A program made the translations under genes and the position numbers. DNA of 64,000 bases, taken from contig JAGMUV010000001.1 in the NCBI GenBank assembly GCA_020744425.1, positions 3,348,001 to 3,412,000 on the forward strand, read 5' to 3'. Each line of letters starts with the position of its first letter. Position 1 is the stretch's first letter. Below the pieces are notes generated by a model, which was not told the DNA's origin, did not search any database, and saw only the letters and a list, made by a program, of their open reading frames with translations. This stretch comes from Dactylonectria macrodidyma. Lineage: Eukaryota; Ascomycota; Sordariomycetes; Hypocreales; Nectriaceae. Positions 35,908 to 47,635 of this stretch are shown piece by piece.

Positions 35908-36609
35908 TTGTCCCGACTCGTCTCTTCAGCACTCAAGAAACTCACAGATGGTGCTGGCAACAATGGGCCACCAGAACCGGCTTTCCCAGCGCTCTGGTTC
36001 CCGCCGCCACCGCCAGCAGGACCAGGGACTCGACGTCTATGCACACGATGCCTCACACTTCTCCGCCACGTTGTCTTCGCCTTTGGCGACGGAACCGCGT
36101 GTAAGTATCTCAAGATGACCCACTCTCCAGCAATGTTCGCCATGTCGGGCTCGTCCTGCATGATTTGTGCCAAGACGTTGCTGCTCTTTGACGGCATGCA
36201 GAAACACGTCTCGTTCGAAGAGACGGTGCGGAAGTCGCCGTTGGCGGAGTGGCGCCTGACGTGGAAGTTCGACACACCCGCCACTGTGTCTTGGCATCAG
36301 TTCAGCCAGCAGGCGGCCAGAGTTTCGCTCATGGTGAAGCACAGGCGGGGATACAGCTGGGGAATTGGGAGTTTCATGCTGCATCCCGACCCACGTGTTT
36401 CCCTGCCCGGCGTCGCGGAGCGGATAAGCCTTCCGGACGATCACGATACTATTTTGTCTCTGGATGGGGAAGAGAATGCCTTCAGCTCGACTCTCAGCAG
36501 CGAAAGCATGGCTAAGGTTGCCTCGTGGATGCAGGAATGCTCCTCGGCTCACAAGAAATGCCACCAGCTGTTTGGGAAAGAGGAAAGGGAGGGCGTCGAT
36601 GACTGGTAA
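35908..36609 (+). pseudogene. truncated HET-family gene, N-terminal exon only
   Basis: The frame reads RRLCTRCLTLLRHVVFAFG, SGSSCMICAKTLLLFDGMQK, then about 100 residues and SMAKVASWMQECSSAHKKCH. This is the usual lead-in of HET proteins: paired Cys motifs followed by a Trp-Cys-His-Cys segment that normally stands just before the HET domain. It stops at TAA directly after DDW, where a GTAAAT could be a splice donor, but the expected next exon (PTRLLD and the HET domain) is absent; within 100 bases the sequence becomes AT-rich. No in-frame ATG precedes the conserved part (the first is at 36,115), so the start is also missing or in an undetected exon. Best seen as a gene cut off by repeat invasion. 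Confidence 0.65.
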
Positions 36610-37992
36610 ATATCCATGTGTCAATTCATACCTCCATTCCTTACTGAGGGAAGGGAAATTTAGAGATAGAAGCTAGAGAATGCAGTAGTTGTTGAGGGCT
36701 TCGTGTTGTAGGTTACCTGCCTAAACTAATATATAGTAATGGATTCTTCTCTATCTACTTCTAAAATATTGTTATTACTTATATAGCTAACTATCTTACT
36801 ATTACTATCAGCTTATAATAAGATATAACTAATGTTATCTTGCTAATAACACATACTTACAAAACCTTAATGCGATCTATATAGTTTACTGCAAGCAATA
36901 GCTCCCACTGTGCGCTCTAAATATTAATAATAAGCAGTATAATGCTAAGACCCGCAGCCTTCTGCGATGTAGCGGCTAGCGCTTGCTGTAACGGTTGTGC
37001 TAGACCGCTGTACCAGGGGGCAAAAGATTGGTCAATAATCGCTGTAATGGCGATCATCCGGGCACATTACTGCACTATAGGGCCTCTATCGCTGTTCGGT
37101 GAACCAAGCCGTAACACTTGCAGTCGTGCAATGTATATAGACGTTCAGACGGATAGCTGCGTCTTCGCCTCTTCTGTCAAGCTGTTAGAAGTCTTAGTCT
37201 TGATACTAATAGCGATAGAGCAGAAATGCAGGGGCTGGTAGTCGGTGTGGTTAATGGATTTGTGGTTATTGGATTTGAGGTGCTTGATAACTTAGTAGTA
37301 TATTAGTTTACTGTTGAGGGTAATGCATAAGTTAACTATCTTGGCTTAGAGGCCGATGCTAGAGCTATAGTGGGAGAGGTATGTTTTAATAATAGGCGCT
37401 TGCATAATGTCTTAGTAAGAGATAGAGCCTTAGAAGAGTCTTAAGGTGATTGTCACAGGCCAGATGAGATCAACTCAAGAGGTAATGCCACTGTATTGCG
37501 AGAATACTACGATGAAGAGGAAAGAGAGAAAGCGGGCAGGCATGTAGATGCGTAGACGCGTTAATAGTCTCTGTGGCCTGCTCCGTGCGTTCTAATTATA
37601 TATCGACCCTACCCTAGGTCTAGCACTCTAGACGTTCCTATTATATTCCTCCCCTCTTTAAAGTGCTTAAAATGGCTATATAAGTATAAGTTATTAATCC
37701 TTATAATTACTAAATAATAAAGACTTTCTATTTCTATTATACTTTCTTAAGCCCTTAGCTTAGTTTAATTAGTTAATTATTATTAGAGTATTTTAATATA
37801 TTTATATTTATAGTAATTATATTAACTTAGGCCTATAATCACTTTAATAGCTTAAGTACTTTTAAATATTCTTTATAAAACTCTTTTAATTATATTAATA
37901 TATTTTTAAAGTTTTTAATAAAATACTATTTATTATTAAAGTTATATTTAATTTAATTTATTTTATATTAAAACTATTTATTATACTTATTA
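36610..37992. other. gene-free transition into AT-rich tract
   Basis: 36,690-36,910 is AT-rich. 36,940-37,640 returns to near-normal composition with one 99-codon frame (36,942-37,241) lacking recognisable motifs. After 37,660 the sequence is AT-rich and RIPed. No gene is supported. Confidence 0.45.
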
Positions 37993-38455
37993 TAATGTAT
38001 ATAATAAGTGAGTTAGAAATATAAGCGAGTTAGAAATTATAAAATATACTTTAAAATGAAATTTTAAAAAGTTTTTTAAAAAATTAAACTAAGTTTAAAA
38101 TAGCTAAAATTTTAAACCTAGCTTATTTATAATATATATTATTTTTAAGAATCTTTTAAGCTATATATACTTATAGCGCTAGTAATATAGAATTCACACT
38201 GTTTTTTTTACTATTTTTACTTATAGTTAGCTTAATAAAATTTTAAAATTCTGTAAAAAAATACTATCTTATAACTTTTTTTCTAATTTATTCTAAAAAT
38301 GTGTTTTTAAATTTTAATAAGTCTTATATCTAGTTTTAAGAAATCTAACATTACTTATTTTAGCTGTACAGTATGCTTTTCTAACTTGCTTGTATTTCTG
38401 ACTCGCTTATATTTCTAACTCGCTTGTATTTCTAACTCGCTTATTATATACGTTA
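37993..38455. mobile_element. TIR element M7 (MITE), uninterrupted sister of M4
   Basis: 463 bp with TA flanks. The left end has two 17-bp units with TTAGAAA. The right end has four: AAGCGAGTTAGAAATAC, AAGCGAGTTAGAAATAT, AAGCGAGTCAGAAATAC and AAGCAAGTTAGAAAAGC, reading inward. Its body aligns with M4 and supplies the empty site for M5. Confidence 0.88.
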
Positions 38456-41253
38456 TTATAATTCTTTAATTTTATAAACCTTATACTTTTTAGTATTATT
38501 AATAACTTTAAATAATAATAAGTTCTTATTTTACTTTAATATAGAATTATTAAAATAATATTATAATTAATTTTTATATAGAGTTAGGTTTATGTACTAT
38601 AAGAAGAGTAAGTTTAAATAATATAAATACTTAACTTATTTTATAATAGTCTATAGCTCTTTCTTCTTTTAATTTAATACTTAACTAGGTCTTATACTTA
38701 TAAATCTATATATATTAATCTAGACTTTATTCCTAATTATAAAATCTAATTCTTAGTACTTTTTATTAGCTTAGTAAATTTACTATTCTTATACTTAGTA
38801 AAGATTCTATTTAATAACTTTAATAGAGTCTATAATCCGCTTAGTATATTATTAAACATTCTTTTTTAATAAATATTTAGCTTTTATTTTATAGCTCTTA
38901 AGATTAATTCTCTTATTTTAATTAAATTAAGATTAAAATAAATAGCTAAATAATAGTCTTATTAGTTCTATACTTAATAACTTATAATAAAGATTTATTT
39001 ATATATAGTTTATTAATAGTAATAGTTTATTTTAGTTATTTTAATAATAGTTAATAAATAGTTATAATTAGTAATTTAAATACTAATTATAGATCTTAGT
39101 ATTCTTATTTATTTAAGAGTATTCTATTATATTTAGTTTTTACTTTACTTTTATAAGCTTATATAGCTTATTTATAAAAGTAGTAATAAACTATAGTCCT
39201 TAGTCTAATATTATTATTTTTAATACTTTAAAAATATAGTAAATATAATAATAGTATATATTTATAATATCCTTTACTATTATTATCTAATAGTAAAGTA
39301 TAAAAAAAGCCATCTTACTAAGCTAATTAATAATTACTTATATATAATTATAGCTATTCTTATCTTTAAGTATATAATAGAAATCTATTATAATATACTA
39401 CTATATTTAATATAGGACTTTTAATAAGTATAGTAATTTAAAGTCTTATTTTTATTAATATAAGCTCTTTTATAGAGCTTATAATTTATTTAGAACTAAT
39501 TAATCTTAACTAATAAGCCTAGCTATTAGAACCTCTTAATAACTAATTTAATAATTATATTATATTCTAAGTAAGCTATATTATACTTATAGTAGTTCTT
39601 CTTAATAACTAGTATTTAAAGAATACTTTTATTTAGAATAAAAATACATTAGTTCTAATAAACTATACCTTTATCTATTATCTAACCATTAACCTTCTTC
39701 TTTACGTTCTCTTAGTAAGGCTATAATTAAGAAGAGGCCCTATTAGCTTAGAGGATAGTATTAAGTAGCTTCTATCCTTCTAGCGCCCGGATAGCCTCTC
39801 TTCTAGAGCTAACTAAGAACTTAACAGCTTTAGCCCCAAGTAATACTACCTCTAGCCCTTCTTTAGAAACAGGCTTAGTATAGGGGCTGGCTATGATCTT
39901 ATAGTTAATAGAACTAATTACTAAGTCCTAACTTAGTAATACTCTATTCTATATAGCTTCTTATTATGCCTTCTATATAGCCAGTTTAAATAACTTTTAA
40001 AATAAAGTATTTATTATAATATTCTCTTACTTTAAATAGTAAGTAATTTTAAAAATATAAAGTACTAGGTTATTTACTTATTATACTTACTTACTATTAA
40101 AGCGTTATTTAATTAAGAAGTACTTAAGAGCTTTATAATTAGTAATAATTAAGAATTATTATTAAAGCCTTAAGAGCTTAGTATTTTATTCTTTTAAAAT
40201 CAATATTATTATAAGTATTTTTTAATTATAAATTAAATAATATATTTTTATATTATTTATTATTTTAAAGAAAAAAGCTATAAAGTATTAATTTTTATTA
40301 TTACTTTTCTAAATTAATATTATAATTACTATACTTCTTAATATATTAGTCTTAATAATTATATTATAAAAAGAGTTATATTATATTTATGATAAGCCTA
40401 ATAAAATTACTAACTTTATAGCTTTTATTATAATTATTTTCTCTTTAATTTACTTTTATAAAATCCCTTTCTTTATTAATAATATAAATAATTACACTAT
40501 CTAACTATAAAACTTAATAAACTTTTAATAGAAGTTATAAAACTTAAGAAAAGCTTATATTCTTTATATATTTATTAGTTCTTCTTAATCTATAATAGCT
40601 TTTATCTTTTTTAAGTCTATTTAAACCCTATTTATTATAATTATAAAGCTTAAAAACTGTGTTTTTATAATATAGAATTCTGACTTATTAATATTTATTT
40701 ATAATTCTATTATAATTAGTTATTTTAAGATTATATTAATATATACTTTATAGTCTTTAATATTTTGTAAGTAAATAAGAATATTATTAATATATATTAT
40801 ATAATAAATATTTAAGAGATTTATTAAGATATAGTTAATATAAGTTTAAAAATATAAAAGATTATTAATTAGATTAAATAGTACTATTTTATACTTATAA
40901 GTCTTATACTAAGTTTTAAAAGCTATAAAATCCTTAGATTTTAAAAATATTTATATTTAATAAAAAGCCTATTAAATATTAAGTTTTATAAATACTTTTA
41001 TTTTTATTAGCCTTAATTAAGTTTCTTTTATTAAAAGTAGTATATAATATTCTTTTACTATTAACTTATTAAGCTTTTTATAGTCTATATAAAAGTACTA
41101 TTTACTATTTTTTTTTTATAAATAGGATTAGTAATATATATAATATATTACTTATTAATATAATAAATCCTTTTTATAAGTACTTCTTAATATAGTTCTT
41201 TATTACTTTTAACTATTTAAAACTTAATTTATATATTAATAAGACTCTCTAAC
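38456..41253 (-). mobile_element. RIP-degraded Ty3/gypsy element, second copy or family
   Basis: Minus-strand reading near 40,740-40,900 gives YYIIYINNILIYLQNIKDYK, the RT active-site region with YLDDILIYS changed to YINNILIY, preceded by NIVLFNLINN (from the MPFGLTNAP type). 39,700-39,960 keeps more GC and has a 50-codon open stretch (INYKIIASPYTKPVSKEGLE) that I could not assign. Ends and LTRs were not resolved. It is flanked by MITEs M7 and M9. Confidence 0.7.
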
Positions 41254-41683
41254 TAACGTATATAATAAGCGAGCGGCGCAAACAAGCGAGCGGCGCACAT
41301 ATACTGTACACTTAAAACTCTAAACTTAAATTTTTTTTAAAATAGCCTATATAGCTCTAGGATTTTTAGAGATTTAATATTAAATCTTTAACTAAATAGT
41401 TAATAAGCTAGTATTTTTTTTAGACTTTTAAAAAATTTATTAAGCTAATTATAAGTAAGAATAGTAAAAAAAACAGTGTGAATTTTATACTACTAGCGTA
41501 ATAAGTATCTATAGCTTAAAAAAAATGTTAAAAATAATATATGTTATAAATAAGCTAAGTTTAGAATTTTAACTATTTTAGGCCTAGTTTGAAATTTTAA
41601 GAGTTATTTTAAAATCGTGATTTAAGGTAAAAATCTCACTGCGCCGCTCGCTTGTTTGCGCCGCTCGCTTATCATATACGTTA
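41254..41683. mobile_element. TIR element M9 (MITE)
   Basis: 430 bp with TA flanks. Both ends carry AAGCGAGCGGCGCAAAC followed by AAGCGAGCGGCGCA; the heptamer CGGCGCA occurs four times, twice at each end. Internal ATACTGTACACTTAAAA matches sister elements. Non-coding. Confidence 0.9.
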
Positions 41684-42392
41684 GCTATTATAATAAAGAG
41701 TAATATTAAAAGAGGTTTTTAAAGGGCTAGACTCATTCCTTTAAACTTAGAAAATATTATATTAAAGCTTAATATATAGCTATAAACTCTAATACTAGCT
41801 ATAAAAGAGATTAGCCTCTTTAACTCTTAAGTCTTAAAGACCCTAAAGATAGTACTTAAGGCTAGTTCGTAGTCTAAATACTTTAAAAGATAAGTAAGAA
41901 GGCATTGGAATAGCTTTTTAATATCTATTTCTAAAGCACTTAAGTCATTTTTTAAAGGAATAAAGATAATAATATATTAAATATTATTATTAAAGTCTAA
42001 GAACTAGATCCTTTAATAAGTAAATAAAACTTTTTAGTAAATAATATAAAGTAAAAGGAATCTATTTATAAAATAAAAAGAAGATAATTATAAAAGAAGG
42101 AAGAAAAGTAATTAATTAAATAGATATTAATATATAAGTATAAGCTAAGTTATTAAAAAGTAATAGTTAAGGAGGATTAGTATAACTAAAGAAAAGGTAT
42201 TATAAAACTTATAAAAAGACTGATTATAATATAAAGACTTATTAAGCTATAATTAAGACCTTTAGAAAAGAGTATAATAATTAGTTTTAATTAATTAAAT
42301 AGTTTATTATATTTTTACTAAAGTTTTAATTTTAAAAGTAGGGATTTTTAGTTTATTTACTTATTTAGCTTACTTATTTATTAAGTATATTA
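41684..42392 (+). mobile_element. 3' fragment of a Fot1/pogo element (M8)
   Basis: Begins at the right border of M9 with CTATTATAATAAAGAGTAAT, matching the middle of M6 (27,387), and continues collinear with the 3' half of M5/M6 transposase. The right end reads TTATTAAGTATATTA, and its subterminal AAGTAAGCTAAATAAGTAAA corresponds, allowing for RIP, to the M1 terminus (TGAGCTA type). The 5' half is missing. Heavily RIPed. Confidence 0.78.
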
Positions 42393-43072
42393 TTTTATAT
42401 AAAACTATATAAAAAATTTAAAAAAGAAATTTATTATAAGAGTTAAAATTAAAGAAGCTATAGTCTTATTAAATAAGGGGCTATATAATATAAGCTAGAC
42501 TAGCTCTTTAATAAGAGCTCATTAAGCACTTACTGTTAGAAGTCACTGAGTAATAGAAGTATAAGCTTATAGCTTATATAAGGATATTCTTATAAAGAAT
42601 AATAAAGTAAGAGGTATATGAAGATAAGAGTGTCTTATCAGAAGATAGTTTATTATAGTGTATGGTGATAGTGTATGATTCTATTGTATGAGGAAATAAG
42701 TCCTAGGGGTAGTCCTTCTTTTATAGACAAATTGAGCTGGCAAATATATAGTCACTAAGACATAAAACATACTATTGAGAAGCCCAAAAATTCAGCTATT
42801 TGGTGGTATTATTTTTGTAGTTATATGTCAAGAAAATGCCGAGATATTTTGATTTCAAATTACGGAGGAATTGAAAACTTTAATAATACAGCAAAATTGC
42901 CTGATTTCAAAGCACGGACTAATATTAGGCCGATTAGCTATGATTGGTTATATAGTGTGAATAGTGTTATTAATACTGTATTTTAGTATATTTAAATAGA
43001 ATTTTATATAGAATTTTTAAGCTTATTATAAAGCTTAAAACTTAGCTTATTTAAAGGAGATATATATATTTA
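42393..43072. other. AT-rich spacer with a less-mutated island
   Basis: 42,420-42,600 is the inverted partner of 23,040-23,220. 42,610-42,980 has visibly less RIP and contains no gene I can support. Confidence 0.45.
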
Positions 43073-43501
43073 TAACGTACATAATAAGCGAATGTCCTAG
43101 ACAAGCGAGTGTCTCACTCAGATTTTCACCTTAAATCGCGATTTTAAAATAATTCTTAAAAACTCAAACTAACTCTAAAATAGCTATAGTTTTAAATATA
43201 GCTTAATTATGATATATATTATTCTTATGAACTTTCTTAAGCTATATAGACCTATAGCGCTAGCAGTATAAAATTTGCACTGTTTTTTTTACTACTTTTA
43301 TTTATAATTAGCTTAATAAATTATTTAGAAATATAAAAAAAATACTATTCTATAAGCCTTCTTTTTAAAAGCTTAAAATTAATTCTTTAGAAATTTACTA
43401 ATTAAATAGCCCGTTTTAGAAAATCTAAAATGTGTACTTTTAGCTGTATAGTATAAGTGGAACACTCGCTTGTTTGGGACATTCGCTTATTATATACGTT
43501 A
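43073..43501. mobile_element. TIR element M10 (MITE)
   Basis: 429 bp with TA flanks. Left AACGTACATAATAAGCGAA with TGTCCTA and second unit TGTCTCA; right end TGTCCCA and TGTTCCA in inverted form. Shares the internal CACTGTTTTTTTTACTA block with M7 and M9. Confidence 0.88.
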
Positions 43502-44344
43502 TATTTATTTAAGTTTAACACTTTTTAAATAAATAGTTATAATAAGATTATTAATAATTATCTAATTAATTACTTACAAAAGTCTAGACTTTTCTTAAGT
43601 CTTAACTTCTTATTTTATAATAGCTTTTTACTTTACTTTTATATTAGCTTTAATTATAAATAATATAATTAGTATATTATTAATACTAAGTAAAATACTT
43701 TATAATATTAATAATAAATCTATTATAAATTAGTATAATATATAAAATTAAAAAGTAGTTTTAATTCTATTTTTAGTAAAATTAATTAATTAGTTAAAGA
43801 TATTATATACTTTAAAATTAAAAATACTAAATAAGGTTTATTTTTAAAATTAATTAAATATTCTATATCCTCCTAATCCTATATCTTTACTTACTTATAT
43901 TACTTCCCTTTTTATACTTAATTTAGGTCTTTATAATAGCTTAAAAGTCTTATTACTTACTTAATTAATTTACTAATTAATAGGATTAATTAATTAATTA
44001 AACTAATAGTTTATTACCTTATTATAACCTCTAAAATATATTAAGTAAGGGAATAAGAAGAATATTATTACTTAAAGTAATAGATACTATAGAGTAAGCA
44101 GGATGCGTAATAGAGTAAGAGTAAATAAGACTTATAAAATAAAATAGATAAAAGAAAGGCTAGAGCTATAATTAAGTAACTAGCTAGAAAATGAATTAGA
44201 TATTCTAATTAATTATATAAATTTTATTATAATAATATTAAAAATAATTTAATAACTTAAAAATAAAAGTAAATAAGAATGTTATTAATTGCTATCTGTG
44301 TCTGAGTTATCTCTGCTTTTTATCTTAGACTAACTCTAGTTATC
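43502..44344. other. RIPed AT-rich sequence, unassigned
   Basis: No coding or repeat identity could be established. Frequent TAA/TAG in all frames. Composition recovers slightly from about 44,290. Confidence 0.4.
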
Positions 44345-44465
44345 CTTATTAATAGCTTTATTAAGACCAGCAATTAGATTGGTCAGCTAATTAAAATTCC
44401 GGGTCATTCTAGCTAGTGAGCTCTCAGTTCTGACATAATACTAATCTCTTCTTTAGAAATTTATA

Positions 44466-44907
44466 TAACGTATATAATAAGCATGTGACGCATCCAAGTA
44501 TGCAATACACTTATATTATACAGCTAAAAAGATAAACTTTAAATTTTCTAAAATAGGCTATATAGCTCTAAAAATTTTAGGAAATTAATTATAAGTATTT
44601 AACTAAAAAAGTCAGAAAGTAGTATTTCTATTGGACTTTTACCTAATTTATTTAGCTTTTTAAAATTATATATAAGAAAAAAAATAGTGTAAATAAGGAT
44701 TTTTAAAATAAGTTTATAAAGGATTTTTTTAAAAATCTGAAAAAAGTCTAAGCTTAATTTTATAAACTTAATAGACCTATATATAAGGTATAAGCTATTT
44801 TAAGCCTAGTTTGGATTTATAATGATTTTTTTAAAAAGTACTATTTTAAGTATAAATTGGAAATGCGTCGCATACTTGGATGCGTCGCATGCTTATCATA
44901 TACGTTA
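44466..44907. mobile_element. TIR element M11 (MITE) inside piggyBac copy 2
   Basis: 442 bp with TA flanks. Units AAGCATGTGACGCATCC and AAGTATGCAATACAC on the left; CGACGCA twice on the right. The piggyBac alignment breaks at its left border and resumes at its right border, showing the insertion. Confidence 0.88.
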
Positions 44908-46028
44908 TAAACTATAATCTTAATATATATATGAATTTATAAAAAACTGAAGATTAAGGACTATTAAGAGGCTTTTAGGCTAGAGAAGATAAATACCATG
45001 TATTTAATTATTAAATAAATGCCTTTATAGTATTTTTAACTAATATTATAATATCTCTATCTCTTTAACTATATAACTATTAATATGAATCCTAATATAA
45101 CCTTCTATAATAATATCTTTAGCCAGGTTAATACTTAGTCTAACTATATATAGTATATATTTACTATTTTTTATATCTTAAGCATATTAATTACTATAAA
45201 TAAGTATATAGTCTGCTTCCTTAGCTAGTCTTATAAGATAATACATATCTTTATAAACTGATACTAATAGGCTTTAAAGTATGAGCTGTGGCCTAAAGGG
45301 GCTATTTTTTGGAGTAAATTTAATATAGACCGGGCCGGAAGTTCGGGCCCGTAGGGGTCTGGCTGGCTTAACGGCTGCGGTAAGGAATATAGCTATAGCA
45401 AAGCTGGCAGTAGATATAAGAGAGGAAGACAGCCTATCTAAACCTAACCTAAGCCGTAGTTATTACTCTAGTAAATCTACTATTAGAATCTATATATTAT
45501 ATCTTTTTTAATAACCTATTTTCTTCTAATAACCTCTTTTACTAGCTCTATTAACTAAGTTATAGAACTATAAGCATAGTTTACTATAACTATAGCTTAT
45601 ATATATCCTTAGTTAAGTTAAAAGAGAAGGATAATATAGCTAATAGTAGCTTTAAATTTAATATCTTTAACTAAAGCTATTCTTATAGTAAATAATAAGG
45701 TTAGTTATTTGGATATACTTAGTTATATTTCTCTTACTAATTTATCTTTTACTAAGTTAATTAGATTATATAGAAAGATAATACTTTCATACTATTCCTA
45801 TTAACTCTATTTTCTAATAATAAAAGAAGCATCTGCTTATAGAAGAAGCTAATAATAAATAAAATTTAAGTATAGCTAATATAGCGTTTTTTTACTAATA
45901 GCCAGATAAAAGAGATTTTTATCCTATTTATTACTACTACTTATAATAATAAGATAAATACTATAGACTACAATAACTAACTACAATTTTATTAGAGCTC
46001 TAATTACTATATTTATAAGGATAGTTAG

Positions 46029-47108
46029 CGCTATTAAAACCGCTGTTCGGACTTTTATTTCTACACTACTGCATTCCTCATTACTGCGTTTCTATACAGT
46101 TATATATTTACATTGCTTGAGTTATTATAAAACGAAGGACTTAATTAATTAATTAACCTAGTTATAGATAGACTCTTATCCCTCCTCTCTTATATTAGTA
46201 AAACCTCCCTCTACTATATCTTTCTATTATTCTCAGTCCTTTTATATATTAATAATAGCTATATTACTTATAACTTATATTATCTACTCTTTATTAATAT
46301 TAGCTAATAACTCTAAGAATGCTATTTCTTCTAGAGATATTTTAATTATTAGCTTTACTATTAATTATTTTAAGAAGTATTATTTATTTTTAATTTAGTT
46401 CTTAAATCATTAGTTATTTCTAAAGAAATATAATTTTAAGAATACCTTAGTCTTAAAGATTATTAAAGTAACTTACTTACTATTAAAGAGTTACTAAGTC
46501 TTAATAGTTCTAATTTCTTTAAGACTATAATCTATTACTATAGCCTTTAGTTTAATAAGGGTTTTTATATCCTTATTAAACTTAGTATCTAAGTTATATA
46601 TAAAAAGAGCATAGTAGCTATTAAAACCTGAGTTACTAGGAGCATGGAGTGTATTATACTAGATGTTTATTGTAGTATTCGTTTTAGTCTCTGATGAGTT
46701 AAATTGCGATGTGACTAGAATTATAAAGAGTTGAATTGTAATATGAGTATGAGTTGGAATTGCGACGAGCTTGGAATGCGACGAAAGCCCTCACAAGGCT
46801 TTTATTATATAACGATTTTACCTTCCGACATCTAGCTTTTCTGTCTAGCTTTTTTGTCTAGCTTTTCTATTCAGCTTTTCTATCTAGCTTTTCTATCTAG
46901 CTTTTTTAGTAACGCATCTCAAAGGGTTAAATAGGATAGCAAGGCTTGCACCCTGATGCAGTAAAAACTCTAGTCATTCTGAGTTGCTATTGCCTTAGGC
47001 TTGGGTTTTAGGCCCTTACACTATTATTCACTATTGGTTATATTTTTTTTTTGACTGTTTAACCTCTGGCCCCTCTCTGAGTGTGCGCTGCCAAGGACCA
47101 TAACCTTA
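46029..47108 (+). mobile_element. 1.09-kb insertion in piggyBac copy 2, containing repeat X copy A
   Basis: Flanked by a 14-bp direct repeat ATAAGGATAGTTAG (46,015-46,028 and 47,109-47,122), of which the last part corresponds to piggyBac target sequence in copy 1. The right 420 bp (46,690-47,108) are repeat X, also seen at 21,815 and 28,890. 46,090-46,190 matches 24,180-24,260. It includes a run of TCTAGCTTTT-type units near 46,830-46,905. A target duplication longer than 9 bp would suit LINE-type insertion, but the element has no visible protein and its class is open. Confidence 0.65.
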
Positions 47109-47635
47109 ATAAGGATAGTTAGAAAGCCCTAGCTTAGAACTTTTTATTAGAAATAACTCTTATAAATAGCTTCTTTTTATAGAAAATAGGCTAGCTATAA
47201 TAGAAGCTAATAAATAGTCAGGCTGAATAGTAGCAGCAGCTTGTCTATAGCCTTATTAAGACTTATGCTTTAGAGACAGAGTCTCAAAAGAAGATTCGAA
47301 CGGGAGACGAATTTACGCCTATCTTACAGCATAATCTAGTCCGCAAAAGGAAATCAGAATGCCTTGCTTATAAGGACTGTCAAATGGGTCGGATACGTAA
47401 GCGCAAAAGGAAGGCTCTGTTGTCTGCTGTAAGTAGGAATAGCCGAAGGGCGCCGTAGTCACGATAGCGTTGTCAGGAGTGTAGTGTAGCTTTATATAGA
47501 GAGGGGAATTGCTGGTACCTCTGGCACCACCCAGAATAGGAAGGAATCGATGTATCTTTGATTTGACGCTCTTTAGTTGGCTAGACCCCCCTGTCTGAGG
47601 GGGAGGTGGAGGCTTATGCCACTCAAAGGGATAAT

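Larger units (their letters stand above)
44345..47635 (+). pseudogene. piggyBac-type transposase, copy 2, RIPed and interrupted twice
   Basis: Aligns with copy 1 (33,290-34,990). The alignment runs up to 44,465, is broken by MITE M11 (44,466-44,907), resumes to about 46,028, is broken by an insert of about 1.09 kb with repeat X, and resumes at 47,109 through the Cys-rich C-terminus (47,340-47,540). Most C and G have become T and A, yet about 30 bases at 45,330-45,360 (containing GGCCGGAAGTTCGGGCCCG) are identical to copy 1. That segment has no CpA or TpG, the dinucleotide RIP attacks. The final 350 bp are also less damaged. No product is possible. Confidence 0.83.

Noticed and set aside
36037..36624. 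195-codon minus-strand open frame
   Set aside because: Shadow of the HET-type frame on the plus strand, whose paired Cys motifs are recognisable.
39700..39960. Higher-GC open stretch as a host gene
   Set aside because: Only about 50 codons are open, with RIPed gypsy sequence on both sides; more likely a less-mutated part of the element.
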